Assembly: GCA_004525465.1 (NCBI GenBank)
Contig: SPCN01000153.1
Coordinates: 1-5,861, forward strand
Source of the DNA: Chrysiogenales bacterium
GTDB lineage: Bacteria; Acidobacteriota; Aminicenantia; UBA2199
Direction: 5' to 3'
DNA length: 5,861 nucleotides
The translations under genes and the position numbers were made by a program. This document shows positions 1 through 5,861 of the stretch, piece after piece. Numbering within the stretch: position 1 is the first letter of the stretch; each line of letters opens with the position of its first letter. Under the pieces are notes generated by a model, which searched no databases, was not told where the DNA came from, and saw nothing but the letters and a program-made list of their open reading frames with translations.

Positions 1-1
1 C

Positions 2-1747
2 CCCTTCCTGCAGCAAAAGCGCAAGCAGAAGCTCGACCTGCCGCTTTGGAAAGATGAACTTTACCTTGAGTATCACCAGGGAACCTTCACCACCCAGGGG
101 GCGATCAAAAAGAACAACCGCCGCACCGAGGCGCTGCTGGCCACGACCGAGAAGCTCGCCGCCATTGCATTCCTTCTGGGCGGAGACTATCCCAAGGACA
201 GGCTCGAAAAAAACTGGAAGAGTGCCCTTACCCTGCAATTTCACGACATCCTGCCCGGCTCGAGCATCACCCCGGTCTACCGCGATGCGCTGGAGACTTT
301 TAGAGACGTGCGGAAGGAGTTGAAGGTCCTGGAAAGCGGGGCATTGGACCGGATCGCCGGCATGATCGGCACTGCGGACCTCAGCAGCCTGCCGCTGATT
401 GTCTTCAATACCCTTTCCTGGGAACGCAATGACGTAGTGATCCTGCGCTTTCCCGTTCCCGATGGTTTCTCGCTGCGGGTTCTTGATGACGTGGGGCGGG
501 AAATCCCTTACGAGATCGTCCCGGCCGACGAAAATGGGATGAGCGACATCTCCTTCATCGCCGAGAAGATCCCCTCTATGGGATACCGGGCCTATGGCCT
601 GGCCACAGCAGCTCTCCCCCCGTCGATCCAGGCCAAGGAAAAAGCCCAGGCCGCCAGGCTCGGTGAAATGGAGAACGCAGTACTGCGCGTGGTGATTGAT
701 CCTGCCAGCGGCAACCTCAAGAGCATTTTCGACAAGCGTCTGGGTCGCGAGTTCGTGGCGCCTGGGCAGGAGGCCAACAAGCTGTGGGTCTACGAGGACC
801 GGCCGGAAAACTGGGACGCCTGGAACATCGGCTACACCGGCCGCGGCTGGGAACTGAACAAGGCTGACAAGGTGGAGCTGGTTTCCGACGGCCCGGTGAA
901 GACCGTCTACCGCATCGACAAAAGTTTCCTGGGCATTTCCAAGGAGCGCTATTATCCGACCGAAAATTTCCCGTCTTCCTTTTTCAGGCAATATATTACG
1001 CTCTACAAAGATCTGGACCGCCTCGACATCCGCACCCAAGCCGACTGGTGGGAGGACCACCTGTCGCTCAAGGCCTGCTTTCCGGTCGCGATCGAGGCCG
1101 ACAAGGCATTCTACGAGATCCCCTTCGCCGCCATTGGCCGCACCACGCGCTTCGAAACACTCTGGGAAAAAGCCCGCTATGAAGTACCGGCGCTGCGTTG
1201 GGCCGATCTTTCCGATGAAAAGGGAGGAATCGCCCTGCTCAACGACAGCAAGTACGGCTACGACATTCACGGCAGCATCATCAAACTTTCGCTGCTGCGC
1301 TCGCCCACCTGGCCCGACCCCATGGCCGACCGCGGCCGCCATGAATTCACTTATTCCCTGTATCCGCACGCCGGCAGCTGGAGCCAGAGCCAGGTCGTGC
1401 GCCGCGGCCAGGAACTGAACCAGCCGCTGCTGACACGCGTGCTCGATCGACCGCTCCCGGGGAACCGGCCCCTGCCCGGGATCTACAGCTTCTTCAGCGT
1501 CGAAGGCTCCGGCGTGATCATCGACGCAGTCAAGCTGGCCGAGGACGGCTCAGGCCTGGTCTTCCGCCTCTACGAAGCCAACGGCAAAGCGGAGAACGCC
1601 GCGCTGGTTTTTTTCCGCAAGCCGACCCAGGCGGTCGCGACCGACCTGCTGGAGAACGAGATCACGCCGCTGGTCATCAAGGACGGTCGCCTGGAACTTT
1701 CGTTCCGGGCCTTCGAGATCAAGACCGTCAAGGTCCGTTTCGATTGA
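2..1747 (+). CDS. GH38 alpha-mannosidase, C-terminal 581 codons (5' end outside window)
   Basis: This enzyme family hydrolyses terminal alpha-mannosidic bonds with a retaining, metal-dependent mechanism. The frame is open from the window edge, so the gene begins upstream; the GTG at 308 is internal, because conserved family sequence is encoded before it. Visible parts, numbered from the first codon here: the alpha-mannosidase middle domain with LYLEYHQGTFTTQ (about 20-32); QFHDILPGSSI (79-89), where His81 matches the zinc-ligand histidine of family members (His471 of Drosophila Golgi mannosidase II); then the beta-rich C-terminal domain with LLNDSKYGYD (about 411-420) and ADRGRHEFTYSLYPHAG (about 443-459). 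The nucleophile aspartate and the other metal ligands would lie in the missing N-terminal part. These C-terminal motifs resemble Ams1/MAN2C1-type and many bacterial mannosidases of roughly 850-1050 residues. The stop is 16 bases before the EIIC gene, suggesting one operon. Whether it acts on a free or a phosphorylated mannoside, and whether it is exported, cannot be seen here. Confidence 0.93.
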   Translation, partial: PFLQQKRKQKLDLPLWKDELYLEYHQGTFTTQGAIKKNNRRTEALLATTEKLAAIAFLLGGDYPKDRLEKNWKSALTLQFHDILPGSSITPVYRDALETFRDVRKELKVLESGALDRIAGMIGTADLSSLPLIVFNTLSWERNDVVILRFPVPDGFSLRVLDDVGREIPYEIVPADENGMSDISFIAEKIPSMGYRAYGLATAALPPSIQAKEKAQAARLGEMENAVLRVVIDPASGNLKSIFDKRLGREFVAPGQEANKLWVYEDRPENWDAWNIGYTGRGWELNKADKVELVSDGPVKTVYRIDKSFLGISKERYYPTENFPSSFFRQYITLYKDLDRLDIRTQADWWEDHLSLKACFPVAIEADKAFYEIPFAAIGRTTRFETLWEKARYEVPALRWADLSDEKGGIALLNDSKYGYDIHGSIIKLSLLRSPTWPDPMADRGRHEFTYSLYPHAGSWSQSQVVRRGQELNQPLLTRVLDRPLPGNRPLPGIYSFFSVEGSGVIIDAVKLAEDGSGLVFRLYEANGKAENAALVFFRKPTQAVATDLLENEITPLVIKDGRLELSFRAFEIKTVKVRFD

Positions 1748-1752
1748 CAGAC

Positions 1753-1758
1753 AAAGGG
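1753..1758 (+). promoter_or_regulatory. Ribosome binding site of the EIIC gene
   Basis: AAAGGG ends five bases before the ATG at 1764, in the 16-base gap after the mannosidase stop. It is a moderate Shine-Dalgarno match and supports that start. No promoter-like sequence is evident in the gap, so the gene is probably co-transcribed with the mannosidase. Confidence 0.5.
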
Positions 1759-1763
1759 CCACC

Positions 1764-2786
1764 ATGAAGAAACATATGTTCAAGGTCAAGCAATACCTAC
1801 TCTCGGGCGTTTCCTACGCCATCCCCTTCGTGGCCTGCGGCGGCATCCTCATTGCCGTGGCCATCGCCTTGGCCCCCATGGGCCCTCAGGGGCCCGACTT
1901 CTCGCAATCTCCCTTCCTGAAGATGCTGATGGACATCGGCAGCACCGCCTTCTCGCTGCTGGTGCCGGTGCTGGCCGGCTATATCGCCTTCGGCATGGCC
2001 GACCGCCCCGGTTTGGTACCAGGGTTCGTGGGCGGGGCCATCGCCAACCAAATCGGCGCCGGCTTCCTGGGCGGCCTGGTCGCCGGCCTGCTGGCCGGGC
2101 TGGTGGTGATGTTGATCAAGAAAGTGAAGGTGCCCGTTTATTTCAAGCCGGTCATGCCCATCCTGGTCATCCCGGTCATCGCCTCGCTCGCAGTGGGATT
2201 TGTCATGTTCCGCTTTCTCGGCGTGCCGATCCGCGAGCTGATGACCTCGATGTCGGCCTGGCTGCAAGTGATGGGCACCGGCAACCGCGTCGTCCTGGCC
2301 GCGGTCCTCGGCGCCATGATCGCCTTCGACATGGGCGGCCCGGTGAACAAGGTCGCTTTTTTCTTCAGCGCCGCCATGATCAAGGAGGGCAATTTCGCCC
2401 CCATGGGCGCCTGCGCAGCCGCCATCTGCGTGCCGCCGCTGGGCATGGGTCTGGCCACGCTGCTGGACCGACGGCTGTGGACGCAGCAGGAGCGCGAGGC
2501 CGGCTACGCCAGCCTGGCCATGGGCATGATCGGCATCACCGAGGGGGCCATCCCCTTTGCCGCCGCCGAGCCGCTGCGCGTCATCCCGGTCATCATGTCG
2601 GGCTCGATGCTCGCCGCCGTGATCGCCATGCTGGGCGGTGTCGGCGACCATGCGCCGCACGGCGGGCCGATCGTGCTGCCGGTTGTGGACAACCGCCTGG
2701 TGTATATCGTGGCCATCATTGCCGGGACACTGGCGGTAGCGCTGCTGGCCAACGCCATCCGCAAATGGCGCGGGGCCAAACTCTAG
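1764..2786 (+). CDS. PTS fructose-family permease, EIIC component (stand-alone)
   Basis: This is the integral membrane component of a fructose-type PTS. It binds the sugar outside and moves it across the inner membrane, where EIIB phosphorylates it. The 340 residues fit a lone EIIC domain of the FruA/FryC type. Motifs in order: LLSGVSYAIPFVACGGILIA (12-31, first membrane segment); GYIAFGMADRPGLVPGFVGG (72-91); FDMGGPVNKVAF (188-199), a highly conserved segment thought to contribute to the sugar site; GITEGAIPFAAAEPLRVIP (257-275); and DHAPHGG (295-301). About eight to ten hydrophobic segments alternate with short loops, and the last runs from about 312 to 332 before a basic tail (RKWRG). No EIIB domain is fused to either end, unlike classic FruA; EIIB is the next gene, six bases on by its first ATG. 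The family is certain. The sugar is not: fructose-family EIICs also transport mannose-containing compounds such as mannosylglycerate (MngA). Confidence 0.96.
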   Translation: MKKHMFKVKQYLLSGVSYAIPFVACGGILIAVAIALAPMGPQGPDFSQSPFLKMLMDIGSTAFSLLVPVLAGYIAFGMADRPGLVPGFVGGAIANQIGAGFLGGLVAGLLAGLVVMLIKKVKVPVYFKPVMPILVIPVIASLAVGFVMFRFLGVPIRELMTSMSAWLQVMGTGNRVVLAAVLGAMIAFDMGGPVNKVAFFFSAAMIKEGNFAPMGACAAAICVPPLGMGLATLLDRRLWTQQEREAGYASLAMGMIGITEGAIPFAAAEPLRVIPVIMSGSMLAAVIAMLGGVGDHAPHGGPIVLPVVDNRLVYIVAIIAGTLAVALLANAIRKWRGAKL

Positions 2787-2792
2787 GGAGGA
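2786..2792 (+). promoter_or_regulatory. Ribosome binding site that decides the EIIB start
   Basis: GGGAGGA begins at the last base of the EIIC stop codon. Two ATGs follow in tandem at 2793 and 2796. Counted from GGAGG, the spacing is one base to the first ATG and four to the second, so the second is the more plausible start. The overlap with the EIIC stop suggests tight translational coupling. Confidence 0.6.
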
Positions 2793-2795
2793 ATG

Positions 2796-3095
2796 ATGAA
2801 GATCGTTGCCGTAACCGCCTGTCCCACCGGCATCGCCCATACCTATATGGCGGCCGAGCAGTTGGAAAAAACCGCGCGCCAGCTCGGCCATCTCATCAAA
2901 GTGGAAACCCAGGGCGCCATGGGCATCGAGAATAAGCTTAGCGCCGCCGACATCCAGGGGGCCGATCTGGCCATTTTCGCCGCCGATATCGCCGTGCAAA
3001 ACCGCGAACGCTTCGCCAATCTGAAAATCGTGGAAGTGGCGGTGCAGGACGCGATCAAGAACCCGGCCGCCCTGTTCAACGGCCTGGCCGAATGA
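2796..3095 (+). CDS. PTS fructose-family phosphocarrier, EIIB component
   Basis: This small cytoplasmic protein takes phosphate from EIIA on a cysteine and passes it to the sugar bound by EIIC. It begins MKIVAVTACPTGIAHTYMAA, the signature of fructose-type EIIB domains. Cys9 in the CPTGIAHT loop is the phosphorylated residue (Cys10 if the upstream tandem ATG at 2793 is used). A later ADIAVQNRERF segment and an alternating beta/alpha pattern complete the roughly 100-residue fold, so the domain is full length. I chose the second ATG because its spacing to GGGAGGA is better and because family members typically start with MKIVAVTACPTG. There is one EIIB domain, with no duplicated EIIB' domain as in E. 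coli FruA. It lies between EIIC and the HPr-EI-EIIA gene, an arrangement comparable to the separate FryB and FryC of E. coli. It is likely phosphorylated by the EIIA domain encoded just downstream. Confidence 0.96.
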   Translation: MKIVAVTACPTGIAHTYMAAEQLEKTARQLGHLIKVETQGAMGIENKLSAADIQGADLAIFAADIAVQNRERFANLKIVEVAVQDAIKNPAALFNGLAE

Positions 3096-3111
3096 AAGCC
3101 AAGCCGCGGCC

Positions 3112-5667
3112 ATGATCGCCATCGACTTCGCCTTTCCCCTGGCCAACGGCCTGCACGCCAGGCCGGCCAGCCTCATGCAGGAGGCCTGCCTCCCTTTCGC
3201 CTCCGTCTGCCGCTTCCGCAACCTGCGCAACGGGCGCCATGCCGACGCCAGGAGCGTCCTGGAACTGGTGGCCAGCGACACCGCCGCCCACGACGCTTGC
3301 CGCCTGGAGATCAGCGGTGCGGACGAGAAAAAGGCCGGCCGGGCCCTGCGCGCATTCCTGCGCCAGGACCTGCCCCGCGCCGACGACGATCTGCCGACGC
3401 CGGCCTTCGCCACCGTCCAAACGGCCTGGCTGCCCCCGGTTTTCCAACACGGCGCCGTAAGCGTTTTGCCGGGCCGGGCACTGGCACCGGGGATCGGCAG
3501 CGCCCGGGCGCTGGTTCTGCAAAAAACCAGAATGGTAGCGCTTGGTTTTGCGTCCGGAAAGAAGGACGCGAAAAAAGAACTGCGGCTGTTCCAGGACGCT
3601 TGCCGGGAAGTGGAAGCGGAATTGCGCAGCCAAGCGGCCGCGGCCAAAAATGCAACCGCCGCCGCCATCATGAAGGCCCACCTGGCAATTGTTTCCGATC
3701 CAGGTTTCCGCGAACGGATCATCGGCCTGATCAGCAGAAATAAAATGCCGGCCGGAGCGGCCATCGCAAAAACCACGCTTGTCTTCTGCGGCATCCTGCG
3801 GCGTTCAGCAAGCGCTTACCTGCGAGAAAGGGCCGGAGACCTGGAGGACATTGCAGCCCGCCTGGGTGAAAAATTATATGGGCATCTCGCCCCGGGTTCG
3901 CCGCACCCGGAGCGCGGACCCCGCGTCCACAAGGGACAGCGGCCTCACGGCCCGCAAGTGGTCGTGGCCGCATCGCTGACACCTTCCGAACTGCTCGCGC
4001 TGGATCGCCGCCGGCTGCGCGGACTGGTTCTGGGCGACGTCGGTCTCACTTCACACACCGCCATCCTGGCGCGCGCATTCGCCATTCCCACGGTTGCACT
4101 GCCGGCGCCGGCAATAAAAGAAGTAAGCGCAGGCGAAGAACTGACCGTCGACGGCCAGCGCGGCCTGGTCTGCCGGAAACCCGGGCCGGCCCTGAAACGC
4201 TATTACCGGTTGGAGCGGATGAAGCTGCGCCTGCAGGCCGGACAGCTCGCCGCTTTGCGTGGACGTCCGGCCCAAACCGCCGATGGGCTCCGGATCGAGA
4301 TCGCCGCCAATATCGGCGGCTCCAAAGAACTTGCAGGCGTTTGGCGCCACGGTGCGGAAGCCATCGGGCTTTTCCGCACCGAGACCCTTTTCCTGGAGCG
4401 CGAGACCGCCCCGCCGGAAGATGAGCAATTCGCCGCCTACCACCAGGTGGCGATTTCAGCAAAGGGCAGGCCGGTCATCATCCGCACCCTGGATATCGGG
4501 GGCGACAAGCCCTTGCCCTACCTCAGCCTGCCCCAGGAAGAGAATCCCTTTCTGGGCTATCGCGCCGTGCGCTTCTACGCCGAACAACCGGAACTGGTCA
4601 AGAGCCAATTGCGGGCCATCCTGCGCGCCGCCCGCCACGGCAACCTGAAGATCATGGTGCCCATGGTCAGTGGTCTGCAGGAGGTGCGACTGGTGCGCCG
4701 CCTGCTGACCGAAGCCGCCGACGAGCTGCGCCTGCGGAAGATCCCTCACGCTCCACGCCTGGAACTCGGCATCATGGTTGAAACCCCGGCTGCCGCCCTG
4801 TCACTCGACCACCTGGGCAAGGAAGCCGATTTCTTCAGTATCGGCAGCAACGACCTGCTGCAGTATTTCCTGGCCGTTGACCGCGGCAACGCCAGACTGA
4901 ATGCCTTATATGACCCGCTGCACCCAGCCTTCCTGCGCCTGCTCTTCCAGGTGGCCGGGCAGGCCCGCAAGGCAAAACGCTGGCTGGGCATCTGCGGTGA
5001 AATGGCGGCGAACCCAGAATACCTGCCGCTGATCATCGGCCTAGGATTCGACGAATTGAGCATGGCCGCGCCCGCCATCCCCCTGATCAAGGAGCGCATC
5101 GCCAAATTGGACGGCGAGGCCTGCCGGGCCCTGCTGCGCCGGGTCATGCACTGCACCGAGGCCGCGGAGGTCGCCGCACTGCTGAAAGAATTCAACGGCC
5201 GCGGCCGCGCGGCCGGGGTCATCGGGGCCGGGCTGGTCCGTCTGGGATCGGCAAGCCGCACTGCCGCCGAGGCCATCAAGGAGCTCTGCGACCTGATGGA
5301 ACTCGACGGCCGGGTAGACAACGCATCGGCGCTGGAGGAGGCCGTCTGGAAACGTGAAGAAACGTTCGCCACCGACCTGGGCCTGGGTTTCGCCCTGCCC
5401 CACGGCAAGGCAGCCACGGTCAGAACCAGCTCCGTCGCTTTTCTGCGCCCGCGCCAGCCGATGCGCTGGGGAGGAAAAAGCTCGGCACCGGTGCGGGCCG
5501 TCCTGCTTATCGCAATCCCCGCCACCACCAAGGGCGAGGAGCATCTCAAGCTGATCGCCCGCCTGTCGCGGCGCCTGATGCACGAGGATTTCAGGGAAAC
5601 ACTGCTCGCGGCCAAAGACGCGAAAACAGTTCTTGCCGCGATCCGTACTTGTCTCGCTGCCAAGTAA
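3112..5667 (+). CDS. Multiphosphoryl transfer protein: HPr-Enzyme I-EIIA(Fru) fusion, FryA-like
   Basis: This one 851-residue polypeptide carries all the soluble steps of the PTS, moving phosphate from PEP through EI and HPr to EIIA. Domain 1 is HPr (about 1-88), with His15 in GLHARPAS and Ser48 near the usual HPr regulatory serine position. A proline- and acid-containing linker (about 88-117) follows. Domain 2 is Enzyme I (about 118-690): phosphohistidine His315 in GLTSHTAILAR; PEP-binding Arg422 in GLFRTET and Arg458 in IRTLDIGGDK; NPFLGYRAVR; FSIGSNDLLQYFLAVDR; catalytic Cys628 in GICGEMAA; GFDELSMAAP. Domain 3 is EIIA of the fructose/mannitol type (about 705-851), with His764 in GFALPHGKA. 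Length and domain order match E. coli FryA (about 830 residues), and differ from the EIIA-HPr-EI order of Rhodobacter-type FruB. The ATG at 3112 puts the HPr histidine at the standard position 15; no strong Shine-Dalgarno precedes it, so translation may be coupled to EIIB, which ends 16 bases upstream. No key residue is missing. Confidence 0.96.
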   Translation: MIAIDFAFPLANGLHARPASLMQEACLPFASVCRFRNLRNGRHADARSVLELVASDTAAHDACRLEISGADEKKAGRALRAFLRQDLPRADDDLPTPAFATVQTAWLPPVFQHGAVSVLPGRALAPGIGSARALVLQKTRMVALGFASGKKDAKKELRLFQDACREVEAELRSQAAAAKNATAAAIMKAHLAIVSDPGFRERIIGLISRNKMPAGAAIAKTTLVFCGILRRSASAYLRERAGDLEDIAARLGEKLYGHLAPGSPHPERGPRVHKGQRPHGPQVVVAASLTPSELLALDRRRLRGLVLGDVGLTSHTAILARAFAIPTVALPAPAIKEVSAGEELTVDGQRGLVCRKPGPALKRYYRLERMKLRLQAGQLAALRGRPAQTADGLRIEIAANIGGSKELAGVWRHGAEAIGLFRTETLFLERETAPPEDEQFAAYHQVAISAKGRPVIIRTLDIGGDKPLPYLSLPQEENPFLGYRAVRFYAEQPELVKSQLRAILRAARHGNLKIMVPMVSGLQEVRLVRRLLTEAADELRLRKIPHAPRLELGIMVETPAAALSLDHLGKEADFFSIGSNDLLQYFLAVDRGNARLNALYDPLHPAFLRLLFQVAGQARKAKRWLGICGEMAANPEYLPLIIGLGFDELSMAAPAIPLIKERIAKLDGEACRALLRRVMHCTEAAEVAALLKEFNGRGRAAGVIGAGLVRLGSASRTAAEAIKELCDLMELDGRVDNASALEEAVWKREETFATDLGLGFALPHGKAATVRTSSVAFLRPRQPMRWGGKSSAPVRAVLLIAIPATTKGEEHLKLIARLSRRLMHEDFRETLLAAKDAKTVLAAIRTCLAAK

Positions 5668-5668
5668 G

Positions 5669-5697
5669 TTGCATTTTCCTTGCAGCTTGTCTATAAT
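5669..5697 (+). promoter_or_regulatory. Predicted sigma70-type promoter for the downstream gene
   Basis: TTGCAT (5669-5674, three of six matches to the -35 consensus) and TATAAT (5692-5697, exact -10) are separated by 17 bases, the ideal spacing. The element begins two bases after the stop of the PTS fusion gene and sits in the only AT-rich patch of an otherwise GC-rich window. Transcription would start near 5704, giving a leader of about 35 bases before the ATG at 5739. A TG lies just upstream of the -10 box but one base off the extended -10 position. This is prediction from sequence only. Confidence 0.6.
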
Positions 5698-5700
5698 TTT

Positions 5701-5721
5701 GCATAAGTTGAAAATTCATGC
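5701..5721. repeat. Imperfect inverted repeat at the predicted transcription start
   Basis: The arms GCATAAGTT and AATTCATGC pair around a three-base GAA centre, with one A/C mismatch and one G/T pair. It overlaps the expected start point just downstream of the exact -10 box, a position where an operator could sit. It is not a terminator: the stem is AT-rich and no T-run follows. It may be chance in a short AT-rich stretch. Confidence 0.25.
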
Positions 5722-5722
5722 C

Positions 5723-5729
5723 AGGGGAG
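5723..5729 (+). promoter_or_regulatory. Ribosome binding site of the last gene
   Basis: AGGGGAG lies nine bases before the ATG at 5739. It is a good Shine-Dalgarno match at normal spacing and supports that start codon. Confidence 0.55.
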
Positions 5730-5738
5730 TTTGAGCCC

Positions 5739-5861
5739 ATGAACGCAGACCCGCAAAAAAAGTCCCGCCTCAGAAAACGGCTGTTCATTTTGGTCGCCGT
5801 AATCCTGGGGCTGCTGGCCGTTAACGTGGCCGTACCGCGGAAGAAGGTGCCGCCCTACGTC
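5739..5861 (+). CDS. N-terminus of an unidentified membrane-anchored or exported protein (3' end outside window)
   Basis: Only the first 41 codons are present and I do not recognise the family. The N-terminus is polar and strongly basic (KKSRLRKR, residues 7-14), followed by a hydrophobic stretch (about 15-32, LFILVAVILGLLAVNVAV) and then a polar PRKKVPPYV segment. This is the layout of a signal anchor or signal peptide with the N-terminus inside the cell; no lipoprotein cysteine motif and no clear AXA cleavage site are visible, which favours an uncleaved membrane anchor. The start is supported by AGGGGAG nine bases upstream and by a predicted promoter in the gap. With its own promoter, it probably belongs to a separate transcription unit, so no PTS role is inferred from proximity alone. 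Confidence 0.75.
   Translation, partial: MNADPQKKSRLRKRLFILVAVILGLLAVNVAVPRKKVPPYV

Noticed and set aside
308..1747. A complete mannosidase gene starting at GTG 308.
   Set aside because: The same frame is open to the window edge and encodes the conserved middle-domain and QFHDILPG motifs before 308, so GTG 308 is an internal valine codon and the gene starts upstream.
1748..1763. A separate promoter or terminator between the mannosidase and EIIC genes.
   Set aside because: The gap is only 16 bases and holds just a ribosome binding site. No hairpin with a T-run or convincing -10/-35 pair is visible there.
3112..3380. The HPr part as a separate ptsH gene.
   Set aside because: The frame continues without a stop through EI and EIIA, and the HPr-EI-EIIA order matches known FryA-type fusions, so it is a domain and not a gene.
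1797..3794. A 665-codon open frame on the minus strand lying opposite EIIC, EIIB and the start of the HPr-EI-EIIA gene.
   Set aside because: It is antisense to three genes with clear family motifs. Its predicted protein is rich in His, Asp, Gly and Gln in a low-complexity way expected from reading GC-biased codons backwards. It shows no recognisable domain, so it is a shadow of high-GC coding DNA.
5197..5214. A run of GGCCGC palindromes in the EI-EIIA linker that could form a hairpin.
   Set aside because: It encodes a Gly/Arg/Ala-rich linker (NGRGRAAG) in frame, has no following T-run, and similar GGCCGC strings occur elsewhere in the window, so codon and linker composition explain it.
4746..5663. 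A 305-codon minus-strand open frame opposite the EI and EIIA domains.
   Set aside because: It is Ser-, Arg- and Ala-rich with no domain or motif, and lies fully opposite conserved EI/EIIA coding sequence. It is a compositional shadow.

Overview
The window is a compact, co-directional (+ strand), GC-rich bacterial gene cluster with almost no non-coding DNA. It contains a fructose-family phosphoenolpyruvate:sugar phosphotransferase system (PTS) behind a glycoside hydrolase family 38 (GH38) alpha-mannosidase, followed by the start of an apparently separate transcription unit. PTS genes mean a bacterium. The codons are strongly G/C-biased at third positions, which fits a high-GC phylum, but nothing here fixes the taxon.

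Layout. (1) Positions 2-1747: the C-terminal 581 codons of a GH38 alpha-mannosidase whose N-terminal catalytic part lies upstream of the window. (2) 1764-2786: a stand-alone fructose-type EIIC membrane permease. (3) 2796-3095: a small stand-alone EIIB phosphocarrier with its active-site Cys. (4) 3112-5667: an 851-residue fusion in the order HPr, Enzyme I, EIIA(Fru), the same order as the E. coli multiphosphoryl transfer protein FryA. (5) 5668-5738: a 71-base intergenic gap with a good sigma70-type promoter (exact TATAAT) and a ribosome binding site. (6) 5739-end: the first 41 codons of an unidentified membrane-anchored protein.

How it works together. The first four genes are separated by only 16, 9 (or 6, depending on the EIIB start) and 16 bases and look like one operon. 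Together the three PTS genes encode every step from PEP to sugar: PEP to EI (His315), to HPr (His15), to EIIA (His764), to EIIB (Cys9), to the sugar carried by EIIC. All four phosphorylated residues and the EI active-site Cys628 are visible, so the system looks intact and independent of housekeeping ptsH/ptsI. The adjacent alpha-mannosidase suggests that the imported substrate is an alpha-mannoside, or that released mannose is imported. The closest well-known parallel in logic is the E. coli mannosylglycerate pair MngA (fructose-family PTS) and MngB (GH38). However, the C-terminal motifs here look like the broader Ams1/MAN2C1-type GH38 enzymes, so mannosylglycerate is a hypothesis, not a call.

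The components are known families. The unusual point is the combination: a one-operon PTS with its own general enzymes, coupled to a GH38 mannosidase. I found no RNA genes, CRISPR arrays, insertion sequences or significant repeats.
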